A stretch of 64,000 nucleotides of DNA from Nomia melanderi. Taxonomy: Eukaryota; Arthropoda; Insecta; Hymenoptera; Halictidae. Shown here piece by piece: positions 1 through 11,953 of this stretch. A program made the position numbers and the translations under genes. Position 1 is the stretch's first letter, and each line of letters begins with the position of its first letter. The notes under the pieces are model-generated. The model was not told the DNA's origin. It saw only the letters and a list, made by a program, of their open reading frames with translations, and did not search any database. Location of the stretch: positions 10,471,501 through 10,535,500 of the forward strand of contig NC_135003.1 in the NCBI RefSeq assembly GCF_051020985.1. The letters are read 5' to 3'.

Positions 1-2499
1 ATCTCTTTGTTGAAGACACGGGATCCGATTATACAGCGCGTAGAATTTCATAATGCCGTAGACCTGAATACGTTGATTGTGTAACCGGCATCGATGAAAC
101 AGAAACGTATCGCGGTTTCTTCGGTGTCCCGTTCGCAGAGGGGAATATTGATAATTAAAGTTTAAAATTGTAACTCGACGTCGCTGTAGAACGGTACATT
201 AATTTCCTTGCGGTCACAGGGGAAAAAGATTTGTAGCTACATGTCGCAGGAATTAATATGGAAGGGAAAATGGAAAAGTTTGCTTTATATGCTCGTCATC
301 GCGAGAAAACATTAAAATTGAAGAACCGTTTGAAATTCACGCATTTTTGAAAGTATGGTAAGATAATTGCATGAAATGATAATTTCACGTAATATTTAAT
401 ATTCTATCGGAAAATGTGGTTTATTAATAAATTAAGAAGTAATGAGCAAGGTTGGTAAGAGACGTCCGATGGAATATACCTCGTGGGTAGATTAATTTAA
501 ATATAAAACGTAGAATGAGGTAGAAGTACGTCAGTGGTCGCCATTGTTTTAATTATTTTGTCAATGGAGAGGAAGATAATCCTCAAATTTTAATTTCGTA
601 TGATTTAAAACGCCTTTACCTTTCCCGGGGATCAATAATTAAGCGAGTTTCTACGAGTAGCGTAATTTCGCTGGAGACATCGATCCAACGTGGCGCGAGA
701 AATTCGAAATTTTACTCGAATTAGGCGAAGACACTTCGGCAGAAGCTGACGAGACAAGAGGTCGCAGTGCCGAGACAGACAAGCGACCTCGTTGACTTGA
801 AGGGAAGAAGGTTCTTTGACTTGGAGTGCTACTTTTTCCTCCTTTTTTCCACGGGAGAACCACTCCTTTTATTTCTATAGACGATGCTACTTCGTTGAAC
901 GTGCATGGTGGAAACAGGGGTTAGATTGAGTGGACGCGGAATTGAAGCGCATCAAGACATAGTATTCTTCAAAATTCTCGCAGCCTCAACTCCCTTCGTA
1001 CAAAATACCAAATACAAAATAATTAAACTCATCAGTCGAATCATACTTTCCACAGAAGAAACAACGATCGATCTCATTCTCATTTCCATCTATGAAAATA
1101 GAAAAATCATACGTTTTACATAAAGAGTCACGTTAGAATAATAATAATCTTAAAATAAAACACACGCTGTCCTCGTTACCTGAACGGACAGACTCATGGA
1201 ACGTTTCGCTAATCCCTGACGGATCCGCGCCGATATGAATACGCAATGGAGGTCGAACGTGCGTGGAGTTGATACGCGAGCGATAGAAACCCTAGCCCCG
1301 TCGAAGATTTCTTTCACGGCGTTTTATATTCGACGCGATGTACCATTTCGCTGAGTTAGCCAATTTAAATTTTAACGCGGAAGTTATTCAACTTAGTTAA
1401 GGCGTGCTTAGGCGATCCCGGCGGGCCGCTCGATTGAGAACATCTGGGCCGCCGTGTTCAGAATGATCAAAGGGCTGGTGCCGGCGTGGCGCTGATTTCT
1501 TCCAGCGGGATCGGGGAACCTAGGGAGCATAAGTAACACCGGGAAGAGTTGGAAAACTGCAATCTTCGGCGAGTGTGTACACAGGGAGAGCCCTTTCGGG
1601 CCGTTATCAAGATTGCGGCTTCAATTCACGAGCTGCGCGCAGTGTCCCGCCTTGTCTCGCCTAACCTGACCCCGGGTAAACGCGCCCCCGTCAATTTCGA
1701 AGTATCCCCCACAATATCGCGCACCCTTGCGAACTCGTCAGATTTCGAATCACCCCGAGTGCAGCTGAAAATATTCTTTATTTTACGACGCGACGCGTTC
1801 GAAATCCTCTGGCCCTCGGGAAGATTGCTACCCTGTTGCGGATGAAAATATTATTAAATTTTTAGGATATCTTGCACATAAATCGTCAGGGGTAAAAGTT
1901 CAATTGTGGAGAATTAAAAGAAATTTGTAGCAATTTCTTTGTAGTATATGTATATGTTTCTGTGGATTTATTTGTAAGAATTGGAATTGAGGAATATGTG
2001 TCTTAATATGATAGTATTGATAATGTTTGAAACGTAGGAAATATGTGTTGGAGTAGGAAAGCTCATAAAAAAAAAATTAATTAATTCAATTGCAGAACTA
2101 AACTCCTCATATAATATAGTTTCAAATATAAAATCAACGGGAGATTAACTTGACGATCATCCTCTTTAAATCTCAGTCTCGAATGAGATTGAGACTGACT
2201 TTTTGTTCCCCAGAATTTCTTTATTTTCACGATCTCGATGCCGCGCGATGAAACAATGGCTCGTCATTATCAGCGTAAAATCAAGGCGGGCTTTGAATTG
2301 AAGTTAAAGTATTATAAACACACAATTTATTCACTGTTCAGACAATTATGATAGAACGATTTAAAGCTAAATTGCGTTACAACGTTATCCCCGTTAGTCA
2401 TAAAATGATTAATAAGTATTTTTCTTATCCGATCAATCGAATACTATTAATATTCCAAGGCACGATTTATTAACCAGCAATGTATTTTTTGTTTCACAG
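1..2499. other. Probable intron of TBC1D30 long isoform; no gene seen
   Basis: This is AT-rich DNA with a GC-richer patch at about 1180-1840. I find no exon matching the N-terminus of TBC1D30 and no convincing coding frame. It is probably the intron left of the exon at 2500. Confidence 0.5.
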
Positions 2500-2661
2500 G
2501 TAAAAGTGAACTTCAGATTTTAATATTGAATTTACGCGACCATATCAATCATACCGGCGGCATACTGATCCGTCAGCTGCGCCGGAAGGATTATCTCACC
2601 ATCAAACAAGAAAAACAATTCGACATTATTACAGCATACCTTCGGGCTAACAACGGAAAAT
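2500..2661 (+). CDS. TBC1D30: TBC1D30 long-isoform exon (N-terminal coiled coil)
   Basis: This internal exon is bounded by a strong acceptor (TTTTTTGTTTCACAG, ending 2499) and a GTGAGT donor at 2662. It is open for 53 codons in one frame, starting with the last two bases of a split codon and ending with one base. The peptide contains SELQILILNLRDHI, then LRRKDYLTIK and FDIITAYLRANNGK. This aligns with the region of vertebrate TBC1D30 just before the TBC domain (NELKTILRELKYRI, HLKQKDRLLHKV, CDIVTACLQA). The phase-1 end fits directly onto the exon at 14740, giving GK-F-EDTKMRF. Exons further 5' were not found in the first 2.5 kb and should lie outside the window. The exon itself starts with GTAAAAG, which resembles a donor. 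Confidence 0.8.
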
Positions 2662-5600
2662 GTGAGTTTTCGACATACTTTTAATATAGTCGCCTCATCT
2701 TCTTTATCAGGGATATGAAAAGTTAATAATTTATCAAAATGACACTAGATCCACCGAAGAAGCTCATCACCGGGCATAATTGCGCCAAAAATTATATCAA
2801 AATTTAAATTTCAATATAAATTTCAACATGGTGGTCATCCATTGAAAAAAGATTTGAGAATGTTTTCATATTGTTTGTTGGAGGAATTTATATTATTAGC
2901 GTACCCTCAAAGCGTTATTGTAACATTCTCTTTCTAGTTTTAAGCCACACAGTGTCACTGACAATTTGCACGTTACATTTATGCAAACCGCGGCGATTAG
3001 AAGAGTAGGAAGTAACGTACAAGAAACAGCAACGTTTCCACTATAACCAGCTACTTCTGAATAGACAATAGGCTCTCTTATAACACGGGAACGCAAACGT
3101 CGCGTTGTTTTCTTCGCTGGAATCCTGTGTTTCATTTACAAGAATAAAAACCTCGGTCTGCGAGAAACGATCTTTTTGCTGTTTCACGTGAAGAATCGCG
3201 ACGCGATTTACAGTTCCGCCGCCGCTGGTTCCTTATTATTTATCTTATCTCTGCTTTGCATTTATAAATATGGAACAACTGGAACAGACATTCAACCATG
3301 AGCGCCGAAACGTGAATGAGTCATAAAACGATACGTAGCGTATCATGCACAGTGGGCATGTTAAACGTTATAATTACTATAACTATTATAGAAAATTAGA
3401 ATTATTATAGAAAACATCACGATTTTTCAACGAATTTTTCTGAAATCGTTAAAACGATATCGACGGGAGATGTATCTTCTATACGTAGGCAATTACACTT
3501 TTAATATTTCTGAGAACCAATGGGGGGATCACGGACGATATCCGAAGTCCCTTGGGAAAGACTTGACGAAGAGATCGATTTTCTTCGGGAAAATTCGAAA
3601 GGATCTCGACTAGGAATATCTCGTTTGTCCTCTAGGGACATTTCGAAAGGACCACACGCGGGGCACAGTGATCCTTCAACATCTTCTCGGAGAAGAACCC
3701 CATTTCTACGGATACCTCAGCAAGAACTCGTGAGAACTTTCGTAATTCCTCAGAAACTTTGAAAAAAGCTGCTTCCTCTGAATATTTCCGCGTGCTTCGT
3801 TGAGAATCGTCGTGATACACGTATGCATGATGTAGTGAACACGAATGTAATCTTATAGTCACCATTCAGAAGTAAATTTCTCCACAGTGCCTGAATATAA
3901 ACAGACGATATCATTCTTAATTGGTAGCATGGAAGTCTTATGCGAACTTCTTTTAATGCATTCCGTTTATTATACCTCCGCGAATTTGCATGAAAGCTTG
4001 GACAATAAAGTGTAATCGTTCTATTAAAAAAAAAAAGAAACTGGTAAAAAGGTTGTTACGAAATAAAGTTTCTAAGATTTCATATCTCTAAAAGAGTCGA
4101 AATATGGTGGAATATATTCGGTCTACTTGCTCAATTTTGCGGCAGTACGAATAGAATTACAAGTAAACACGGGCAAAGCACAACCACGTCGTCTGCCATC
4201 AAACCACGCGCGTCGGGAAGTTCAAAGTCGCCGGCCGAGTATATTCCGTCCAGTTTCTTCAAAATATTCTTACGTAACTCGTATGCAATTGCCCGAGTTT
4301 CACGAGCAGGATCGTGAGCGGTGTACTCGAAAATTTTTGCTTGCCTACATGACGACGTGCAGTGATCGAAATGCTTGGTCCGATCCGAGAGAAAGTGAAC
4401 AATTTAACCAAGTATAAATGCACAAAAGAAAAATGAATTTTTCAAATAAACTGACAATCGAAGAATACCAAAACATGAACAAATATGCTCACTATTACAG
4501 AACGAATAGTAATTACATTTAACCACTAATCACGTTTCATTTCTCTGTAACCGAATAGGTAACAATCTAAATTCACAATTGCCAATGTACAGTTGCATAA
4601 ACAAATTTTTTAAGATGCACAAAGACAAATACAATGATTCGTTTTTATACGAAACGATTCTCGTACAGCTAGAATCTAGGTTTTAGATCGACAATCTCGA
4701 TCGCCGTGCGATGCAAAAATTTCCAGCCAGGATCGGCGAACACTTTTCAACCCCGCCGGTGAAACCACTCGAAAAAAAGTATGCGAACACTTCAGGAATC
4801 CCGTTATCGGTTATACTTTCACCGCGATATCGCAAATACACACACAACGTGTGTCGTCACCGACACTTCCGGAAAACAAAAAGGCCTCTTTCACGTGCCA
4901 GCGGCGCGCGTTGATCAATAATTAGACTTTGCCGCGCGGAGGTACCGGCCGGACCACGCATGCCCGGCGTGCGGTACGCGCGGCCGAACCACCGACGACG
5001 TATCCCCGTCATTGATAAAGTTTTAATGATGTTGCGCCTGCGAAACGGAAATGCGGAACTTTCCTCGGTCTTCCCTTCACTTGACGTGTGGGCTCGTATT
5101 TAGCGCGATGAACTCGACGCATCGTGAGACATCGCGTGACGCGAACGCCGCGCATTCCGACCCCGAAGATATTCAACCGTTTAATGAAAGGGTTACGCTG
5201 GAAAAAGAAATTTCTCGCGATTTTGCAGAGGATATTCCACTCTTCGGGCTCCAAGAAATCGAATTTCCTTTTCTTTTGAGTCTGCTAACGTTTTACGTTG
5301 AATGAACATCATAAAGTTTGACCATCTATCGACGTATACATTTATTTTCATAATTCGTTATCACGTCTTGCGACGAGGAGTCAATAAAATTCACTGTATA
5401 AAATGTCACGTTGTTCTTTAAATGTTAACACATGCATCTGCGCGAAAGTTGATATCACTCGCTATTTCCATTTTTATGGAGAATGTTTGTAAAGAAGGAT
5501 TTGCTTCACGGAGGTTCGTAACGTAGAATACACGGTTAATGTCAAAAGTTTACTCACAGACCTACGCAAGAACCTTTTTACTTTCTTTATTTCCAGTTTC

Positions 5601-8500
5601 AGTCACTCTTGATGAACGATTTACCGAATCGATAAAGTTTCCATGACATTCGGCGGTGGGAGGGATTGTCCTTATCTTTGTTGATAATCGGCCATTGGTG
5701 TACGCCGAGCTATAAAGAGGGTTTACTAGCTTGTGTAATTAGGGGTCATTCACTTAAACGATTTTATCGCTCAATAAAGTGTTTAGTACTTCGGAAGCTT
5801 CGGGAGCTGTAGGAAGTCCTTAGAGATCGAAGAAAATTATTATGCAAAAACGGTCGTCTGGCTTGTTCTCTAACTATTTACACAAATCTTGCGGAACTTA
5901 GGTTAGAAACCTAAAAATAACTGCTATATCTATCAACGTATGTTTAGAACTGAATCTTTCTGAAAACCTCGAGTTCTTACATTAATTTCTTAAATCCCAG
6001 AAATTGAATTGTTACTAAAAATTAAATTTTATAAGAGTAAAACAAAATTGTATTTTAAAAATGATCAATTTCATTATTAAAATTCATTTGTTACAAGCTG
6101 GTCGTATTTTCGATTGCGACAAAGATAGAAATAATAAATTCCGGAATCAGACGAGTGAAGAAATTTTCGAAGCATCTCTCGCCACTTTATCCGTGACCTC
6201 CTCTCTGTTTTATTTGTCCCCGAGACAGTCTTTTCGAAAACGTTCGCCCCGTTTAAATCGACTCGGATACTCGGAGAGCAATTTTTCATCCTTAGCTCCA
6301 GAAACTTATTGACCCTGCGCAATTTTTCAAACGCGCCTCTAAACTCAGCATCTCCGACCGCGGTGCTTCAATAGCTCAGCGAAGCGTACAAAATATTAAG
6401 TAACTGTTTCTGAGCCATTACCCCCGACGCGGACGCCGCGTCGACAAAAACACGATCCCACGGAATGAGCGTATCTACTGAATAATATCTGTCCAGATTA
6501 TGCGTTGATGATTACATCGTTTATCACGAAACGCGACCGTTTACATAATACCAGAACTTACACTCCGGCGTTTCGCATGAATACAAATGTTTAACATGCA
6601 AGTTGTCCTCTCACCTACTTTATCCGTCCATTTGTTATTTATCGTTGAATAGGAGGAGGGAGCTATTTATCTCTTATCTTTCATTGGTCAATAAAAAGTT
6701 ACGATTCTGCTCGCGTCGTTTTCCACGCTTCGGAATATAACATTTGATTTTTTATGTTAACCATTGAATCTATAACACTCGCTTCACAGAGCGGGTCGAA
6801 TTGACAAATATTGAATTTTATAAATAATATTTGGTAAATGTTGATTTTGATGCAATTATACGAATATGTATCTGATACGTTGATTTTTGAACCTCTAATT
6901 TCCTAGATTTAAATAAACGAACATTAATTTCTCCAGAAACATTAGAATAAACTGTACGAGGATTGTCCATGAATCTAGTGCTAAAATACTACCTTCAATT
7001 TCAAGTATGAACCTAAAGTATTCGCGCCGGAAAAATTCGAATTATGTGAAACTGTGGTCCAGAATTTGAGAAGATCGCTCGAACGTCCTGATTGCTGACA
7101 ATTGAAATTCAAACGCGGCGATCGCCAGCTGCGCGCGGAATCTGAAAATAACCGATCGTGCGGAGTTTCTCCTGGATCAAATTAATTCGAATTGCATCGG
7201 ATTCGCAGGAGGGTAGGGAAAAGGGTCGCGCGACTCAGAGACGGACGCGTGTACGCGACCCGGCGTCGTTGACACCGAAAACGGTAATTCTATCTAGGAA
7301 ACCGGTATCCTTTCCTCGGCTTTAATCAATATTCAGCTACTCGACTTCGCCATTCCCGTGGATTGAACCAGATTCGAGATGCAAAATGTCGATAATTCAC
7401 GATTTTTATTCCCGTCGTTCCTCGAATACGGTAGCGGCGTAACCGCCGAAACGTATCGCAGGATCTGCCTGGCGGTGTTCCTAATTATTTCCGGCACCTA
7501 ACCGCCGCTGCGACGAACGATAGCGGGACGCTTATCGCCGACACTAATCAGTAGAAAATGAGACGGTGCCGTGACGTGTTTTCGGATATGTATTTATTCC
7601 ATGAGAACGTTTACGCGCTTGTAAATCGACTTTCCCTTGAGTCCCTTGGGCTTAATGAGCTCTTTGATTCTTGAAGATTATTTCTGGGACTATCTCAGCG
7701 ACTAGAATACTCGCAGAAAGAATAGTTTGCGTTGAAATTATATTGATATTGAAACGAAAAGAAAATTTATTGCAATTTTTTTAATATTATTTTGGAATTG
7801 TTCGTTGGAATTGTTATTAAAAACAGGCAATGATAATTTTGTAGGTATTTATTGAGACTATCAGCAGTGATAATTTTATAATAGAATAGATTAGATTTTG
7901 AAATGTATTTTATCATAAACGTAATGATAATGTTGAACATAAAAGGGGGTTGATAGTGATTAAAGGTCGGCGAATTTTGATCGCAGAAAGCGGAATGTTT
8001 TGTGAGGGGTATCGATTTCACCGAATTGACTCTCGAAAGGTTAATCATCCAGTAACAAAGCAGTTAACCCAATATCGGATCAATTCTGAACCATACCGAA
8101 TTTTTCATTATAGGCTCTTCGGACTTGATCGCTGCACTACCGAGTATGTATAGTGTTTCGAAATAGAATTGGATAGTTAGAAAGCATTTACGAAATGCGT
8201 ATGAATTTTTGTTCACAGGTATAGTTCATACTGCATAATCAATTGTTTACAGGATGTTTTGCAACGAGTGATCTACTTATTTGATTCCCAAGCAATTGCC
8301 GTTTTCACATTTCGAAAATGTACAACGTATCATTGAACATTTGATCCAACGTTTAATTTCAATTTGAAATTCATTAAAAATATGGGTTGTTACGATGACT
8401 GAAATATATTGTATAAATTCAACTGCTCGTATCGAATAAATTCAAATAACACTTCTTTCGATAAATCGTTTATCCATGATTTGAAGTATTCGTGTCATCT
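2662..8500. other. Long-isoform intron; no gene seen
   Basis: This is intron sequence between the coiled-coil exon and the internal promoter region. It has AT-rich stretches and scattered short frames without coding character. A good acceptor-like sequence (TTTCTTTATTTCCAG) ends at 5594, but the frames after it close quickly and have no donor. Confidence 0.5.
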
Positions 8501-10120
8501 GTTACGGGTGTGCATTCACATTCATCTCAGAAATTTCATTCCGCGTTCGGTCGCGAAGGGCGCGCGGATGCGCGTTATATCCGCGAATGTATCTGATGGC
8601 CTTAGTCTCAGCCGTTGTTGCTGATTCTGACGACATTTCCGACTGACCCATAAAGGGACCGAGTCGATAAGTTCATCGATCCATAGTGCGCGGCTTTGTT
8701 GTGCACGCGGATTAAAATCGACGCCGGCACCGCGATGACGCCGCGATAAAATCTTTTATATCGCCCGCGCATCCGATGCGACCTCTCTCCATTTGCCTCC
8801 CTCTGCCTCGCAACACCCCTTTTCCGCCAAATAGACGAGTAAACCGAAAAGGAGAACCGAAAAAATCCACCATCTCGAACGAAAATCCTTCAAACATCCC
8901 CGAAACGAAAGACAAAAGGCGAAAACAATCGCGCGGAGCATTCGTGGCTCCGAAAGAAGCCGAGGGGTGCGCGCACGTTGAAAGGGGAAGCCGCAATTTC
9001 ACCCTCCGGCCGTCCATCGACCAAAAAGAAGGCGAAAAATAAAACCGAGGAAAAGCGGGAGAGAACACCGACGGTCCCCGCCACAATACAAATTACACCG
9101 GGAAGCGACGAGAGAACCGTGGACGCTCGTCGGAAGAAGAAACGAAGAAAAAAAGAAAGAGGTCCTAGGGAACCGAGCCACCCCTAGAGCTAGCAGCCAC
9201 GGTGTTTCCCGTCGACAGTGTTCGACGGGAACGCGTCGAGCCACCCTCCCCCTTTTCCCCGCCGTCGTCCACCCCACTGATACAAATTTGCTCGCAGTGG
9301 GGTGGACGAGCGGTGTGGGTGTCGGCGCATGCGGCCTGACGGGAGTGGCTGATCGCTAAAGGCCGCCGAGAGAGAAGAGCGTATCGTTCGCGGAGAACGG
9401 CTTCAGTGCCTATTGCAGGGTTCTACAGGGCAGCCACCCCTCCCGCGTGTAACCTGCCCTCCATTATTGTCACGGTAGACGCACGCGCGCACTCGGCTTC
9501 ACTCGCTCCCTCTCTTTCGTCTGTCTCCTCTATCGCTCTATCTCTCTCCCTCCCTTCCACCTTCCCTCTCTCACTCTTTCACTCTCTCACTCTCTCACTC
9601 TCTCTCTTTCTCTCTCTCTCTCTCTTCCGCCCCCGTGTTAGGTCGCTGTCGGCGTAGAAGTTCGCGTTCAGCTGATTCGACGGTATCCGCTCCTCGTCGT
9701 GACGGTAACCCTAGGTCCGTCCTGCTTCCCTTCGAACTCTATCGAGGCGACCTAACCGTTGATCACAGGGGGGTAGCGGTCTCGGTCGATCCCGCTTCCC
9801 TTGGTGTTTCATCTCGCCCACGCGTGTCTGTCTCCGTGACTCTGCTGTGCCAGTGCCCGTCGTTCGATCGGCTCTCGTTCCCCGTGAAACACGGTCGACC
9901 CTGCATGCGGAGGAAGCGTGCGGGAACAAACGAAGGTAGTACGCCTGTCGCAACGAGGGTGCACACGGGGGATGTGCGGCTCGGACGAGGCTTCGCCGTA
10001 GTACTAGCTCGGTGAGATGACGACGGACGTGTGGTGAAGGAGGCCCCGCGGGTTCTTGTTCGTCGGTGATCACGGCGTCGAACGCGAAACCGCGACGTCG
10101 CGAGCCACGCACCGAAAATG
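8500..10120 (+). promoter_or_regulatory. TBC1D30: Candidate internal promoter and 5' leader region for the short isoform
   Basis: CpG content rises sharply here relative to the AT-rich flanks, and a pyrimidine tract lies at 9505-9628. An arthropod-type initiator TCAGT occurs at 9403-9407. Donor-like sites follow at 10013 (GTGAGA) and 10121 (GTAAGA, directly after an ATG). The open frames on both strands reflect the GC content and do not look like protein. The position, 2 kb before the alternative first coding exon, suggests the promoter and leader exon of the short isoform. No transcript evidence is available. Confidence 0.45.
9505..9628 (+). repeat. CT-rich microsatellite tract
   Basis: This nearly pure pyrimidine tract contains repeated CTCTCA and CT units. 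Similar tracts are common near insect promoters and can bind GAGA-type factors on the opposite strand. Confidence 0.8.
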
Positions 10121-10551
10121 GTAAGACCTCCGGCGGTGGGTTTGCTCGTGGGGGTTGTGATTTTATTCTTTCGCTTTCGGTGGATCCATTGGAACGCTCG
10201 TGGATTGATAACGTTGACAGCTCGCTTACCGATCGAGCGAACGTTGATTTCTCTATTCTGCGGTTTGGGTTTCGCAGTCCTATTGCTTTTGGATTTGGGG
10301 ATGACAGCGGAGAGGGCTGGAATGTTTCGACGGGGGTCGGGTGATTCTCTGGGAGGGGTGATCCGGATGCCAGTACACTTTCTGCACGGGTCGTTCTATT
10401 CTGTAGCATTTCCGACCTGGCAGGCATGCTTGCCGAAGACTTGAGAAATCAATGCCTTGCCTGAATAGGATTAGATAAATCGAAACGCTCGAAACGCGGT
10501 CGGTCGGCGTTAATCCCTACTTTCGAGTTAACGTCGCGATTTGTGGTGGAT

Positions 10552-10605
10552 ACGTGTGTGCATGTGTGTATCTACACGGGTGCGTGTGTGGGGAAGTGTT
10601 GTGCA
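10552..10605 (+). repeat. GT-rich low-complexity stretch
   Basis: Interrupted GTGTGTG runs alternate with CATG and TATC. Confidence 0.6.
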
Positions 10606-11351
10606 CTCGTGACGCTGTGGACGGCTGGCAACCATATGCAACCGTCTCTTTCAGTCTTCTTTTTTTCTGGGAGTCTAGTGGATATGATTTGTTTCATGAA
10701 TTCTGCGATCATTTGTTGTTATCTTCCTTTAGTTTCATTCGTTTTTTAATGAGAAGATGCACGGCGGCTGAGAGAATGTTTAGACTATTTAGAAATAATT
10801 ATCTGAGTTTCGTTGGAAAGTTTGAAAATTCGTCGTGTTGTCCATATTTGTGTGTTCTTCTCTCGAATTTCTTTGTTTGTATTTAAAAGACGTTTGTATC
10901 AGACTTTCGTTACGCGTCGAAAGTCGAACGTAACACTTCATACGTCACACGGTTACGATCGAACAGCGATCAACTTGTAACGTTCTCGGCAGCGTGGATT
11001 TCTTTATAAAATCGATCGCGTACGTTACACCAGCACCGTATTACATTGCCTCGTAACAGGTGGTACGTCGGAACAGATACTGTTAAGAAAAAGTGAAGGG
11101 GTGGGAGATATTTGTTGTCAACAACGAGAGTGTATCCATTTTCACAGAAACTTGTTCGATAGTGTTGACCTTTGTCGTGTAAAAAGAAAGCGAATTTCCT
11201 TATAGTTTTTATTCTTCTTATCTATTATCCTGAAATCGAAGCAAAATTAGAAATTCTGCAGGGACATAGATGTTCTAAATTTCATTAATATGTATATATT
11301 TACTAAATTTTTATTACAGTTTCGTTAATATTTTTATATATTCCACATCAT

Positions 11352-11506
11352 TAGACTGCAGATTCTTAAGCAAGTTTACATTTTTATAGATTACTCAACA
11401 GAAACAATAACGAATTAAAAATAACTTAAAAATTTCCACGAACATGAATCTTTCATTACTCCAATTGCACGCTATACTGCAATAAACGCATAAAATCCGC
11501 AGTCTA
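11352..11506. mobile_element. Putative 155-bp MITE of Tc1/mariner type
   Basis: The left end reads TA-GACTGCAGATT and the right end reads AATCCGCAGTC-TA, so the ends are inverted repeats flanked by TA, the target of Tc1/mariner elements. The inside is AT-rich and non-coding. The right end resembles two other places in the window (26429-26454 and 33707-33734), which supports a dispersed family. Confidence 0.5.
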
Positions 11507-11831
11507 CGAATACAATCGACGCATCCGCATCGATCACGAGTGCATTCCCAAAAACGAAACTCGTCGTAGATTCTCGATCGAGGTGTCCCCTTTCATCCGG
11601 ATAAGCGCACGGTGTCCAATAACAAAAGGAAAGGAAAAGCTGAACACGACGATCGAAATTTCAGACACGCGATAAAAATGCGTTTCGCGCAAAAGAAGCA
11701 TCGGAACGCCGCGGCACGATCGAACACGATTTCGAGAAACTGAGCGCAACGGCGACGGATGATGAATCACGAAAACGGTTGAAAGGCGGCTGTACGCAGT
11801 GCAACAAGAGGCGGGAGAGGTGAAAGTGACG

Positions 11832-11858
11832 ATGAAGAAGAAAGAGTGGCGTTCCTAA
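11832..11858 (+). other. Upstream open reading frame before the short-isoform start
   Basis: An ATG at 11832 opens an 8-codon frame (MKKKEWRS) that stops with TAA at 11856-11858, seven bases before the main ATG at 11866 and in a different frame. If this segment is in the 5' leader, it could lower or regulate initiation at the main start. This is seen in sequence only. Confidence 0.45.
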
Positions 11859-11865
11859 TTGGAGA

Positions 11866-11953
11866 ATGAGCGGATTTTTCAACTCCCTCAAAAACTTCGC
11901 GTCAGGAGCCGCGTACGCTGCCAGCTCTGCCACGAAGTACGAAGAACTGGAAG
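11866..11953 (+). CDS. TBC1D30: TBC1D30 alternative first coding exon
   Basis: The exon encodes 29 residues (MSGFFNSLKNFASGAA...YEELE) plus one base of a split codon, then a GTGAAA donor at 11954. Joined to 14740 it makes ELE-V-EDTKMRF in frame. The start is supported by A at position -3, by an in-frame TGA at 11833 with no ATG in between, and by the matching splice phase. The peptide is short, small-residue rich and has no coiled coil, unlike the long-isoform exon, so the two isoforms should differ in targeting. A GC-rich promoter-like region lies 2-3 kb upstream. No strong acceptor is seen just before it, so it may carry its own transcription start or be joined to a leader exon near 10 kb. 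Confidence 0.72.

Larger units (their letters stand above)
10121..11865. other. Intron-like spacer between promoter region and first coding exon
   Basis: A GT-rich stretch (10552-10605) and a small terminal-inverted-repeat element (11352-11506) lie here. No coding exon was recognised. Confidence 0.45.

Noticed and set aside
9635..10427. Long open frames on both strands (up to 238 codons)
   Set aside because: They arise from the high GC content. The peptides are Arg/Pro/Ser rich with no domain pattern, and the segment looks like a promoter and leader.
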